Position numbers and translations under genes: made by a program. From the NCBI GenBank assembly GCA_037176725.1, contig JAZBRS010000026.1, forward strand, positions 100,113,501 to 100,177,500: a stretch of 64,000 nt of DNA, read 5' to 3'. The notes under the pieces are model-generated. The model ran no database searches, had not been told where the DNA came from, and was given only the letters and a program-made list of their open reading frames with translations. This DNA is from Posidonia oceanica (Eukaryota > Streptophyta > Magnoliopsida > Alismatales > Posidoniaceae). Below are positions 30,545 through 42,700 of the stretch, piece after piece; positions within the stretch are counted from its first letter, which is position 1; every line of letters starts with the position of its first letter.

Positions 30545-33500
30545 TGTTGACACCCCATTTTGACAGGCTTGAATCAATTGGAATCTTCTGGTGACTTCTG
30601 GATCCAAACCTAGGTCAAAACTACACAATCCTTTTCATCCTACCCTCCAAAACAAGCCTAAACTTAACCCAAGATTACACCCCTGTTCCTAGCCCAAAAC
30701 TTACCCAAAAACCATAGGAAAACTCACCATTCCCAACTTAGCAAACCTACCCAAACACTTAGAAATTTCCAACCCAAAACCACTCCCAAAAACCCTAGAA
30801 AACCTAGGTAAAACTACCCTCTTTCTACACCTCAAAATCCTTCCAAAACTTTCTCAAAACTAAACCAAAGCGCTAGGTCCAACACTAGAGATCCTAGGCT
30901 ACACACTCCCTAATTTTCACCCATTTTCAAAACCTCTAAACCCTTCATTTACTCAAATTATCCTTTTCTCTCTCCTAGATTATTCGTTTCTCACTCCTCT
31001 CTCTCTCTCCTGATTATCCTCCTTCTTTTCACCCCCTACTCTCCCTTTTTCTTGCCTACCTGTGGGCCCCCCCTTGTGCTCCTATCTCTTCTCAATCTTA
31101 TTCCTATTTTTATCTTATTTTTAGCATTTTCTTTGACCTTCAAAAAATTATCTTCTTTCAACTCCTCTCTTTCCTCTTTATTCCTCCATTTCTCCCTTTT
31201 CCTCTTCCTTCTAATTTCCTTTTCCTTTCTCTTACTAAATCCCTAAAAAATCCTTAAAAACCTCTAAAACTCTAAAACAAGAGGAAAGCAAACCAAAACC
31301 CTAAAAGAAATAATTAAAAACATTAAGCAAACAATTAAAAACCTAAACCTAACTAAATCTAGCCAAAATGGAAAATCAAGAATGCAACTTAAAAAATGCA
31401 AAACAAACCAAAAGGAAATGCTGTAAAATCAAGGAAAAAACCAAAATGTAATCAAAACAAGTAAGAGTAAAATCCTATTAAAAACAACCAAGAAAACACT
31501 TAAGAAATGCAAGGGCTAATTATTAAGAAGGAAAAACCAAACTTAACAACTCTAAAAGAGAAAAAATTGAAAACTTAATTAAAAAGAAAAAACAAACAAT
31601 CAAAAATCTAAAAAAAACTTAATTAAAAACTTAACAAGAAGACCTAACAAAAAAAATGCTAAAAGAATTTAACAAACAAAATTAAAAAAAAGAAACAAAC
31701 CAAAGAAGACTTGAGGAAAAAAGACTAAAATCAAAAATCTAAAACTCACCCTAATTAATCTAAAAACAAACTTTAAAAAATCCTAATTAACATCCCAAGT
31801 ACTTAACAAGAAAAACATAATTAAAAAAAAAAACTTAAAAAACTTAACAAACATTTAAACAAAATCAAGAAACAAATTAAAAGAAAACTTAAATCCCAAC
31901 TTAAATCAAAACTAAAGCTTTTCCTAATCCTAATTAGCTAATTAAAACAATCATCAAAAACATAATCAAAAAACACTAACTTAAAAACAACTACATTAAA
32001 AACATTTTCAAAACTTTTCAATTTTTTATTGCTATTTTAATTTTCTTCTTCTTCCTCTACTTCCTTTCCTTCTTCTTCCTTTCTTTCTATTTCTTTTCCT
32101 CTTTTTGGACCGGCCCAGGCCATCCCCCTCCTTTCTTCTTTTCTTTTTTCTGCGCGTAAGGCCCGGCCTGCAGCTTCCTTCTCCTCTTCCACCCTTCTTC
32201 TTCCTCTTCCTTCTTCAGCTTCTTCTCCCGTGAACCACCATTCCCTCCTTCCTTTTGAATTCCAAAACCTTCCCTTTCGATCAGATCAGCAACAGCCCTC
32301 GCCTCCTCTCTCAGCTCTCAGCGGATCTCCTGGGGGGGCATTTATTGCCCGTCGCCTCGCCGGCCGCTCGTCTCTATTAGCAGTCGCCCGTGCCGGTGGG
32401 AATTCAAAAATCCACAGCGCGCTTCTCCTCCCAGTAGCTGCTTAAAACCTCCAGCCTTCTCCTCCTTCCATGCCTTTTGATCGTCCAGAGAGAGAGAGCA
32501 TCTAGAGCCCGGAGAGCCACTGAATTCCCCTCCTTCTTCCTCTACGAAATCAGCAACCTTCCTCCTCCTTCCTTTCCACCTGAAGTCAGCCTCCAACACC
32601 TAACAAATCACCTCCATTTCCTCTCCCAAATCCACCCAGAACTCCAGCATTTCAGCCTTCCAATCCACGACCAAAAACACCCTGAAACCACCCCCCAGCA
32701 CCACTTGATACAACTCAGCAACCCAACACTTCCTTCTCCAAAATCGCCAACTCCCTTGAGCCCGAAACCATCCCAAATCCCAGCACCTAACTCCCTGAAT
32801 CACCACCTTCCCAGACCACCTGAGCTCCACTCCAATAGCTCCCCTCACAGCCAATCATCCACTTCAAACACCTGCAACCGTTTCTGTCCAAAAATCCCTC
32901 CATCAACAAACTTCTGAACCAGCCCTCTACCGACCCACCTGAGCATCCGGAACCCTTCACCAAGGTCCCAGGAGTCCGTCGGAAGCTTCCATCCAATCCA
33001 GAGAGCAACACAGACCCCCCTCCGCCTCCAGCCATTCGCTGTGCACCCAAAAGTGCCAAACTCACCACCGGTCTTCGAAGCTTCATCCCAGCCGCTCAGG
33101 AAGCATCGAAGGACCTCCAGGAGTCAATCCCAGCAACCCCGAGACGTCGACGACCTCCGCAGCGCTCAGACGAAGCTCGCTGTCATCTGCAGAACCCACC
33201 AACGTCGGGGGGACACACCGGACAGCGCAATAGGTATTTCTCTTCTCCATTAGCTTAGTTTTTCTCTGCTCTTGCTTCCTAGCCCCCTAGACTAGGGTTC
33301 TGGTTCCTCCTGCTCCGAGTCGTCGCCGCCACTCTGCTTTCTTCTTCGGCGAGCCCAGATGCCGTTCCGCCACTCCGGTCTGCAGAAAGCTGCCCCGACA
33401 GTCGTCCAAGCTCCGCATGACCTCCAGGAGCGCGCCCCTGCCCTCAGATCTCACCGACGTCGCGTCGATCGCCCGAGCTACCTCCGTGCAGGTCTGCAAT

Positions 33501-36374
33501 GCTCCGGCGTCTTCTCCGACCTGCTCCAGGTACTGTCACGAGCCGCCGATGCAGCCCAGACCTCTGCCGACCTCCGGAGAGCATCGCCGACCTACCCGCG
33601 CGACTCCAGCACCCCCATCCGCTTGCGACGGCCACTAGTAGCACTGTGCTACAGTGGTCGCCGTTCTGCAGCTACTGTAGCTTTATTTTTCTCTTTTTAG
33701 CTATTTTGTTACTGAATTGCATTTTTAGCTCCTGTTTTTAATTTATTACATTCTGGTCCTGCTTCTGTTTAAGATTCATTTAATTTCGCATTTAAATCAT
33801 ATGAAATTGCATGAAAAATCTAAAGAACTGCTTAATTACATGTTAGTCCCTCTGCTGTGTTTTCTTTCAGTGTTATTTTAATTTTGGCCCTCTAGTTTTC
33901 TATTATTGCATGTTAGTCCTTCCATCAATAATCTGATTTAATGCTCGTATTTTACCTTAGTAAATTGCAATTTTAATCCCTGCTGTTTTCCCTATTTGCA
34001 CTTTAGTCCTCTGTTCTGTCAACTTATGCATTTATTTTTCAATTTTTCTTACTGCATTGCATCATTTCCCCATACTTTCTGATTTTTGCATATAGGTCCT
34101 TCTTTAATGCACAGCATACTTTTAAATGCATATTTTGCTTATAAAATTGCATTTTAGACCCTACATGTTTTAAAAATTGCATATAGGTTCTCTGCATGCT
34201 TATAAAGAACATTTAAGTGCATATTTTACTTATAAAATTGCATTTTAGACCCTGCATGTTTTAAAATTGCATATAGGTCCTCTACATGCTTATAAAAATC
34301 ATTTAAATGCATATTTTGCTTATAAAATTGCATTTTAGACGCTGCATATTAAAAAATTGCATATAGGTCTTCTGTTTGCATTCCCAGACCATTAAGACCA
34401 CTGTTTTGCTTGCAAAATTGCATTTTAGACCCTGTTTGTTTCAAAATTGCATGTTAACCCCCCATATGATTTCAAAACTTGTCCTAATGCATGTTTATCT
34501 TGTAAAATTGCATTTTGAACCCTGTACTTTGCAAATTTGCATTCAGACCCTCCAGTTTTCAAAAACCTTGCATAAAAGCCCCCAACTTTTCAAAATCCTT
34601 GTATTCAGACCCCCACTTTTTCAAAAATTGCATATAAGTTCCCAGTTTTCTAAAAAATCATCCCTAGGTCTTTTTTTGCATTCTGCATGCATTGCACTCA
34701 TGCATTCTTGCATTTTGGCATCCTGCACACACTTAAGCATTCTTAGCTCCCATTTAAATGGGAGGACCTATTGTGCACACTCCTAGGACCTCCTGTACAC
34801 CTAGATCCATTCTTCTCCCCTATTCTGGCCCCTCTGCCTTGGAGCTGGGATATCTTCAAATCCAGCCGTTGGATCTTCTCGACCAAGCTACCTGGATGAC
34901 GCCGGTGGAGCACTCTTCAGCATGGACCAAGCAGATCTCAGATCAGACTTCAGATTTCCAAGGTAAGTCCTCCTGAACCCTTGCATAGCATTCATTTGCA
35001 CACCATTTGCTTTCCATGCATTGTTTTTACTTTCTGATTTCTCAAGCATGTAGAATAGGACTTCCTCTTCTTATCTATCAACTCTGCTTTCTCTTTCCAC
35101 ATACTCTCAGTGCTTTGTGTTGTGGTTCCCCTGGATTCACCACTAATTGCGACTTTCTTTCTCCTTTTCCACGATTCGATCGTATCGCGAGCTCTTGGCA
35201 GCGTGGGCAGCGTGCGAGACACATCGTGGGACATTTTGGTGGGAAACAGTCACAAAACAGTGGTAATCCTTCCACTTGCTTCCCTTCCCCTTTGTAGGTC
35301 TTCACACCTACTTTGCGTGGTCTTTAAATGGCACTCGTTCTCACACCTGCGCTGTTTACCTCCCCTTTACTTCTCCTGCTCTTTTTTCTTAGCTTTTGCA
35401 TCTGCATGGTTTTATCGATGCTTTATTTCGCTTTGTTTTTGGCACCGTTTCGTGTGCCTGCTCTGTCTTTTACGCTGTTTTGCCGCCGCTTTGCTTTCTT
35501 GCATCGTTTCGCGTGCCACTTTGTTTTCTGCACCGTTTTGTATGCCGTTCTTGTTTCTTGCACCGTTTTGCGTGCTGGCTTTGTTTTCGTTCACCGTTTC
35601 GCCTGCCGCCTCGTTTTCTTGCACCGTTTCACGTGCCGCTCTCGTTTCTTGCGTTGTTTCGCTTGTTTTACGTCATTTTCTCTTGCATGTCGCCTGCATT
35701 GCTTGGTTTTATCGCCGTTTTGCTTTTCCGCTTGCATTTGCATATAGGGCAGTGATGCTTACTGCCTGGAGTTCTCACGAGCCAGGTTCCGCCTGGTTCG
35801 GAACATAGACAGCGTTGCTGAGCACTTAGACTACACGTTTACTTTTCTACATTGCATCCCACCACTTAGAGCACACCTATGAGCATTCATTCAAGCATTC
35901 ATTGGCATTTAGGCATTCAAAGCTGCATTTCCCTGCGTATGCGAGCGTAAGCCTAGAAAGACCGATTCTCAAGCATGTCAGGGGTGCCTAACACCTTCCC
36001 CGCACATAACAGGAGTCCTTGCCCAATCTTTTGGCCCGTAATGACCATATTGCCCATACCCTAGGCATGAGTCATATCATTTGCATTCATTTGCATTTGT
36101 TTTCTTTTGCATTGCTTTGCATTACATCTTTTGCTTGGTTTTGCGTGTTAACTCACGCATTTCCCCCGGTTTTCCTTGTCTCCCGGTAATAGACACGGTG
36201 GCGACTCTGAATTGTCTTATCTTCTTCTTTTCTTATCTTTTCTCCCCTATTTTAAGTGTTTTCGAGTTGAGCCCTCCTCCTCGGACATAGCCGCTTATAG
36301 TGAGCCTGATTCCGATCGGTGCACGCGAGCTTCTGGCAGTGTGCATGGACGATCTGAACACCGGGATTACTACA
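30545..36374 (+). repeat. 3' LTR of element D
   Basis: 5,830 bp from TGTTGACACC to ATTACTACA, with the same zones as the 5' LTR. It keeps about 205 bp near 33338-33542 that the 5' LTR has lost, which makes it closer to the ancestral form. Splice-like sites lie at 33234, 34963 and 35297, a short 30-bp array at 35446-35665 and the U5 block at 35955-36077. Confidence 0.94.
35446..35665 (+). repeat. 30-bp tandem array, about 7 copies (3' LTR of D)
   Basis: Same short array as in the 5' LTR, with GCACCGTTTCGCGTGCC-like units and many point changes. The open frames here (for example 35110-35808 plus) are by-products. Confidence 0.85.
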
Positions 36375-36379
36375 ACATG
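36375..36379 (+). other. right target-site duplication of element D (ACATG)
   Basis: ACATG directly after the 3' LTR end, identical to 2671-2675. Confidence 0.95.
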
Positions 36380-36459
36380 CAAACAAGGGAAGCATAAGAA
36401 ACCAAAAAAAAAAACCTTACCAACTGTAGCATGTGCTAGGCCAAAGGCACAACCAGAAC

Positions 36460-36517
36460 ATTGGATGCGAGCTAGGCCGGCGTCCAATGTTGGACGCCTG
36501 CACCAGTAGCGTACAAC
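36460..36517 (-). repeat. 58-bp hairpin dimer, module 3 of the B LTR
   Basis: Arms ATTGGATGC/GCGTCCAAT and GTTGGACGC/GCGTACAAC with centres GAGCTAGGCCG and CTGCACCAGTA. Same length and layout as the other modules. Confidence 0.8.
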
Positions 36518-36687
36518 GCCCTGGGAGGCACAACACACAAAAAACTTGCATAAAATTAGCAAATAATCCAAAGAAGTTAAAGAACAGTTGCAACAGAAGC
36601 TAAACATGCATGGAAACACAGGAGACATGTAAGTAAACGAATCAGAGCAACATGCAAGCTTTAAACAACCAAATGAGGGGCTGGGCC

Positions 36688-36745
36688 GTTAGACGCTGGA
36701 AGCAGTGGCGTCCAATGTTGGACACTGAAGCCTCTGGCGTCCAAC
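36688..36745 (-). repeat. 58-bp hairpin dimer, module 4 of the B LTR
   Basis: Arms GTTAGACGC/GCGTCCAAT and GTTGGACAC/GCGTCCAAC with centres TGGAAGCAGTG and TGAAGCCTCTG. Confidence 0.8.
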
Positions 36746-37068
36746 GACCACAGCATGCAGACCCACCTGTGCTAAAGGGGGAGCTTAGCTCTAACCCCAC
36801 CTATATGCATGCAGACATACCAAGGCATACCAGAGCAAAATAAACATCCACAGCAAGTATTTAAGCCAAGGGAAGCAAAATAGAAAGAGAGCAAGCATGG
36901 AAATAAAGAAATAAACTTGCAAAAGAAAGGCATGCAACTTGAAAGGACCTAGCAAACCTAAGCATGGTTGCCATAGGGGCCAGGCATGTCTAAACAAGCA
37001 TGGATCACGAAATAGCATCAAAAATAGGTATAATGTAAGCATGGCAGCAAGCTACAGCTAACAGAGGT

Positions 37069-37126
37069 GTTGGACGCTAGGTGAACCAGCGTCCAACGTT
37101 GGACGTGGCTCACCCATGCGTCCAAC
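37069..37126 (-). repeat. 58-bp hairpin dimer, module 5 of the B LTR
   Basis: Arms GTTGGACGC/GCGTCCAAC and GTTGGACGT/GCGTCCAAC with centres TAGGTGAACCA and GGCTCACCCAT. Confidence 0.85.
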
Positions 37127-37308
37127 GCAGGCAGGAAGCAAGCAGACTTAAATCATGCAAAAAGACTTAGGCATGGATCAAAGCAGAGAAGTAGGCATGG
37201 TATAACATCTGAAAATGAGTAAAGGAGGCATGCTGCATGGATTCACAGAAAAACAAAAAAATAGCAAAGCATGGAGGGCATTAGAAAAAGAGCAAAGCAA
37301 GACAGGGT

Positions 37309-37365
37309 GTTGGACGTTGTCGTAGCAGGCGTCCAACATTGGACGCACCAGCTAGTGCGTCCAAC
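37309..37365 (-). repeat. 57-bp hairpin dimer, module 6 of the B LTR
   Basis: Arms GTTGGACGT/GCGTCCAAC and ATTGGACGC/GCGTCCAAC. The second centre has 10 nt instead of 11, the only length variant. Confidence 0.85.
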
Positions 37366-38056
37366 ACACTGAACTCTCTTCTGGCCACGAATCGTGGCCA
37401 AAAGGATTCAAAAAATTGCAAAAATGCATGGGAACATTCATACTAGCATGCATGACCTATGGGGATAGATGACTTACCTCGTCGTGGCTTGGAACGATGT
37501 GTCGACCTCCTTCACCGGCACTGCAGAAGTGGACAACCAACTGACTCCGGCAAGCTTGTGCGGCTAGCTGGGGGCATGGGAGAGGTCGGCGAAGGGTCCG
37601 GAGTGGAGGTGGACACTTGGTCTTTCTCTGGGGGTGGAGAATTGCAGAGGGAGAGGGCTGTGCTGGTCTGTGTCCCCTGAGGAAGAAGGGTGGTTGAGCT
37701 GGTTTTGTTCAATGGGTGCTTGGGTTTTGCTGCAAATCGCAGCAGCTCAGAGGGGAATTGGCAGGCTTTGGCAGGGGCTTTGAGTGAGGAGAAGCCACGA
37801 GGATGGTAGGAGGGGGCATGGGCATGTCAGTCGGTCAGCGAGGGAGCCACTGGTGGCTGACAGAGGCGGCAGGTGGCAGTGAGGAGAAGAGAGAGCGGGA
37901 ATGATGCTGATGAGGAGGGGATGGGTAGTAACTTGGGCTTGGAAGGTAGTGGATGGTGTGGAGTGTGAGAAGGGACGGGTAGTAAGTGCGGGGAGGCGGT
38001 GGAGTGGATGAGAGGTGAGCCAAAGGAGGCAGAGCAGCCGCAGCTGCAATCGAGTC

Positions 38057-38114
38057 GTTGGACGCTAGCACAGGACGCATCCAACGTTGGACGCTGCCTA
38101 TTCCAGCGTACAAC
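38057..38114 (-). repeat. 58-bp hairpin dimer, module 7 of the B LTR
   Basis: Arms GTTGGACGC/GCATCCAAC and GTTGGACGC/GCGTACAAC with centres TAGCACAGGAC and TGCCTATTCCA. It is the module nearest the LTR start. Confidence 0.85.
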
Positions 38115-38340
38115 GCACTCAGTTGGCAAAGGCTGCAAATGGGCTTGGGCCTAGGAAGGTTTTAAAAGTTACAAAGAGGCTTGGGGTAAGGCTTTTAAGG
38201 TTTAGGCAAGGTTTTGGGCTAGGTTTGGGTTGGAAAATGGGTTAGAAAAAAGGTTAGGAAAAAGAATGCCATTCCAGAGTCCACACGAGCCTGCGAAAGA
38301 AAACAACCAACTTCCGGGCTGTCAGAATGGGGTGTCTACA

Positions 38341-39762
38341 GCAGCGTGGGAGCATCTGGTTGTAGGATCTTCTGTAGAGATGCCTTGCTCCTAACACATA
38401 CTTTAGCGCCAGATGCGCCAAGGTCTTTCTATTTGTTGTTGGGGTGCTAGGTGGGAGGCTACCAGACTCCAGGAAGATTTTAATGTCATGGTACCACGGT
38501 AGTTCCTCTGCTGGATCCGCTTCCTCGATACTCATGTAGTGTGCAGGCTGTTCTACATGAGTGACTGATACGTCCACTGCACAGTCCTCGGGTATAGAGA
38601 GCCAAGATGCTAAGGTGGCCAGAGTGTTTGCATAGGCGTTCTTGGCTCTGTTCATGAAAGTGAAGCGGATTTCTTCAAAATGTTCAATAAGCTTCAGCAG
38701 ATATTCATGGTAAGGCACCAACTTGGGATCCTTGGTCTTCCAATCACCATTGACCTGGGAGATGACTAGCATCGCATCCCCGTGTACATGCAGCTTTCGC
38801 ACATCATGCTCGAGTGCGACTTGCAGTCCCAGAATGCAGGCTTCGTACTCCACCTCATTATTGGTGCAGGGGAAGGTCATCTTCCTTGCAAATGGGATCA
38901 GCTCTTTCCGCGGCGTTGCTAGGACAGCGTCAATGCCTCTGCCTCTCCTGTTGACTGCGCCATCGAAGTACAGATGCCACTGTAGTTCGTGTTCAGGATC
39001 CTTCTGCTCGGAATCCTCCATGGCGAATAGGATGTCTTCATTAGGGAACTGTGTCTGCAGCAGCTGATATTCAGGCAGTGGGAAGTCAACTAGATGATCT
39101 GCCATGGCTTACCCCTTCATGGATTTCTGCCTGACGAAGGTGATGTCATACTGAGATAGTAACACTTGCCACTTGATACATCTACCCACCATGGTTGGCT
39201 TTTGGAAGAGGAACTTGATAGGGTCATGCTGACATAGGAGCTGAACTAGGTACGCTATCATGTAGTGCCTCAGTTACTGTGTGGCCCAGATAAGAGATAG
39301 GCAGGTTTTCTCTATAGTGCTATACCTAGCTTCGCAATCATTGAATTTCTTGCTCAGATAATAGATGGCATGCCACTTTCTACTCGATTCATCATGTTGG
39401 CCCAAAACTGTGCCCATGGAATGCTGCATGGTAGAAAGGTAGAGAATCAAAGGTCTCCCTGGCGTGGAAGGAACCAAAACAGGAGGCTTGATCAGGAGCT
39501 GCTTGATCTTGTCAAATGCAACCTGGCACTCCTCGCTCCAGTTGATCTGTGCAATCTTCCTTAAGAGCTTGAATATCGGTTCGCAGATGGGAGTGAGCTG
39601 CACTATGAACCGACTGATGTACTGCAGACGCCCCAACAATCCTCGGATCTCCCTTTCGGTCCTGGGGGGTGGCATCTTCACTATGGCTCTCGCCTTGCTC
39701 AAGTCTACCTCGATTCTCCTTTGGCTGACAATGTATCCCAGGAGCTTCCCAGATGATACACT
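38341..39762 (-). pseudogene. pol: element A: pol fragment (RT end, both RNases H, start of integrase)
   Basis: The minus strand is in one frame from 39762 to 38341, about 474 codons. It starts inside RT at SSGKLLGYIVSQ (the fingers and YxDD are outside), continues through the Ty3-type RNase H (LYLSTMQHSMG), then the archaeal-type RNase H with HLYFDGAV, TNNEVEYEA and HGDAMLVISQ, and ends in the first part of integrase (RRSYNQMLPRC). Only two stops are seen (near 39274 and 39106). It is cut upstream by C's LTR (39763) and downstream by B's LTR (38340). It is similar to D's pol but has several intact codons where D has stops, which makes it a useful reference. Confidence 0.93.
39758..39762 (+). 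other. presumed target-site duplication next to element C (ACACT)
   Basis: These 5 bp lie between the LTR end of C and A's RT gene. D's RT reads GGGGTGTCATCTGGG where A reads AGTGTATCATCTGGG, so the join is at RT sequence. The matching copy would be outside the window. Confidence 0.5.
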
Positions 39763-42700
39763 TGTAGTAATCCCGGTGTTCAGATCGTCCATGCACATTA
39801 CCAAAACTTGCATGCACCGATTAGAATCAGGCTCACTATTAGCGGCTATGTTCGAGAAGGAAGACTTAACTCGAAAACATTTAAACAAAGGGAAAAGGGG
39901 AAGAAAAGAAGAAGATAAGACAAAATTGGAGTCGCCACCAAGTCTATTAGATCGAGAGACGAGGAAAATCGGGGAAATGCGTGAATAATCACGCAAAACC
40001 AAGCAAAAGATGCAACGCAAGGCAATGCAAAAGAAATGAGATGCAAATGAATGCAAATGATGTGACTCGTGCCTAGGATAAGGGCAATATGGTCATTACG
40101 GGCCAAGAGAGAGGGCAAGGACTCCTATTACATGCGGGGAAGGTGTTAGGCACCCCCGACACGCTCGAGAATCGGTCTTTCTAGGCTTACACTCGCATAC
40201 GCAGGGAAATGCAGATTTTGAATGCCCACGTGCCAATGAATGCTTATCTAAATGCTCAAAGGTGTGCTCTAAGTGATGGAATGCAATGCAAGAAAGTAAA
40301 CGTGCAGTCTAAGCGCTCAGCAACACCGTTTGTGTTCCGAACCGGGCGAAACCTGGCTCGTGAGAACTCTGACAGTAAGCATCACTGCCCTATATGCAAA
40401 TGCAGGCGATAAAACAAGACAGCGGTGAAAACAGGCAATGCGGGCGACATGCGAGAGGAAACAACGTAAAACGCGCAAAACGGTGCGAGAAACAAAGTCG
40501 ACACGCAAAACGATGCGAGAAATGCAGCAAGAACGTAAAACAGTGGGAGAAACAAAGCAAGAATATAAAACAGTGCGAAAAACAAAGTCAGCATATAGAA
40601 CGGTGCAAGAAACAAGCGAGGCACGCAAAACGGTGCAAGAAACGAGCGAGGCACGCAAAATGGTGCAAGAAACAAGCGAGGCATGCAAACGGTGCAAGAA
40701 ACAAAGTTGGCACGCAAAACAATGCGATAAACAAAGCGGGCACGCAAAACGATGTAAGAAACAAAGCGAGAATGTAAAACAATGCGAGAAACAAAGTCGG
40801 CACGCAAAACGGTGCAAGAAACAAAGTCGACATGCAAAACGGTGCAAGAAACAAAGTGAGAATGTAAAACAGTGCGAGAAACAAAGTCGGCACGCAAAAC
40901 GGTGCAAGAAACCAAGTCGGCACGCAAAACGGTGCAAGAAACAAAGTCGGCACGCAAAACGATGCGATAAACAAAGCGGGCACGCAAAACGGTGTAAGAA
41001 ACAAAGCGAGAATGTAAAACAGTGCGAGAAACAAAGTCGGCACGCAAAACGGTGCAAGAAACAAAGTGGGCATGCAAAACTGTGCAAGAAACATAGTCGG
41101 GCACGCAAAACGATGCAAGAAACAATGCAGGCACGCAAAACGATGCAAGAAACAAAGTTGGGCACGCAAAAAGGTGCAAGAAACAAAGCTGGCACGCAAA
41201 ACGATGCGAGAAACAAAGCTAGCACACAAAACGGTGAAGGAAACAAAGCTGGCACGCAAAACGGTGTAAGAAACAAAGAGAAAAAAAGCGTGTAAAAGCC
41301 ATGCAATGCGAATGATATGCAAAAGATGCTATCGAAGTTCAAGAGGACTTACCTTGGAAATCTGAAGCCTGATCTAAAATCTGATTGGTCCATGCTGAAG
41401 AGCGCTCCGCTGGAGTCGCCCAGGTAGCTTAGTTGAGAAGAACCAACGGCTGGATCTGAAGATATCCAGACTTCAAGGCAGGAGGCCAGAACAGGGGAGA
41501 AGATAAGATCTAAGTGTAAAAGGGGGCCTATGGGTGTGCAAAACATGTCCTCCCACGTAAATAGGAGCTAAGAGTGCTCAGGTGTGTGCGAGAGATGCCA
41601 GATGTAAGAATGCATGAATGCAATGCATGCAGAATGCAAGAAAAGACTTAGGGATGATTTTTTAGAAAATTGGAGACTTACATGCAATTTTGAAAAGATG
41701 GGGGTCTGAATGCAAAGATTTTGAAAGGTTAGAGGTTTTTATGCAGGGTTTTTGGGAAGCGGAGGGCCTGAATGCAATTTTACAAAATGCAGGGTTCAAA
41801 GTGCAAATTTTCAGGGTAGCCATGCATCAGGACAAGTTTTGAAATCGAATGGTAAATCGACATGCAATTTTGAAATCAACAGGGTCTAAAATGCAATTTT
41901 TCCAACAAAACAGGGGTCTGGGTGGTCTGGGAATGCAAACATGGGGCCTATATGCAGTTTTTCAAACATGTAGGGTTAAAAATGCAATTTTATAAGCAAA
42001 ACATGCATTTAAATACATACTGTGCATGAGGAAGGACCTATATGCAAAAATCAGATAATATGAGGGAAATGATGCAATGCAGTAAGAAAAAGTGAAAAAT
42101 AAAACCTAAGTTAGCAGATCAAAGGATTAAATTGCAAATAAGAACAGCAACAGGAGCCAGAAATGCAATATAGCAAGGTAAAATATAAGCATTAAATCAG
42201 ATTAATATCAGGAGGACTAACATGCAATAATATAAAGCTAGAGGACCATAATTTAAACAAAATACTGAAGGGAAGTACTGTGGCGGGACTAACATGCAAT
42301 TAACTGATTTTTTAAGTTTTTCATGCAATTTTATAAGATTAACATACGAAATTAAATGAATGATGAACAGGAACAGGACTGGAAAGCAATAAAGTAAGAG
42401 AGCAAGGCAAATATGCAATTTGATGGCAAAATATGCATGCTAAATAAAAATAAATGCACAGTGGACGGGGCAGAGGAGATGCCACTGTAGCAGCGGCAGA
42501 CCAGGGCTTGGAGGAGGCGGAGGAGGCTCGCTCGAGCGGCGCTAGCGTGCTGGGAGTTTTAGCCGGAGCAGCACGGAGGTCTGGGCGGTGTCGGCGCGGC
42601 GTGACGTGGCCTGAAGCGGGCCGGAGAAGGCGGTGGAGGTCTGCAGGGGAGTTTGGGGCAGTCCAGTGGATTGGAGCGACGCCGGAGGAAACGGAGGCCA

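Larger units (their letters stand above)
2676..36374 (+). mobile_element. element D: complete Ogre/Tat-like LTR retrotransposon
   Basis: D has a 5' LTR at 2676-8299, an internal region at 8300-30544 and a 3' LTR at 30545-36374. It is flanked by ACATG duplications. The internal order is PBS, leader (interrupted by solo LTR E), gag, protease with G-patch, linker, RT/RNase H, second RNase H, integrase, an extra gene, hairpin arrays and PPT. It is 33,699 bp as found, about 27.7 kb without E and its duplicated 5 bp. The dual RNase H and the PBS place it in the Tat/Ogre branch. By eye the LTRs differ by about 3 percent in the first 500 bp plus indels, so it is not very recent. All genes carry stops, so D is not autonomous today. 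Confidence 0.95.
36380..38340 (-). repeat. 5' LTR of element B, proximal part (U3 side)
   Basis: On the minus strand it starts at 38340 with TGTAGACACCCCATTCTGAC and runs to the D insertion; the LTR resumes at 2675. Together the two parts give about 3.2 kb. It contains five of the seven hairpin dimers. A C/T-rich zone on the minus strand near 37500-38030 resembles the promoter zones of the other LTRs. B inserted into the integrase gene of fragment A, next to GCAGC (38341-38345), which is the expected target duplication; its partner lies outside the window. Confidence 0.85.

Noticed and set aside
30549..36374. Reading the 30545 LTR as a solo LTR or as the start of another element
   Set aside because: The polypurine tract before it and the ACATG duplication shared with 2671-2675 show that it is D's 3' LTR.
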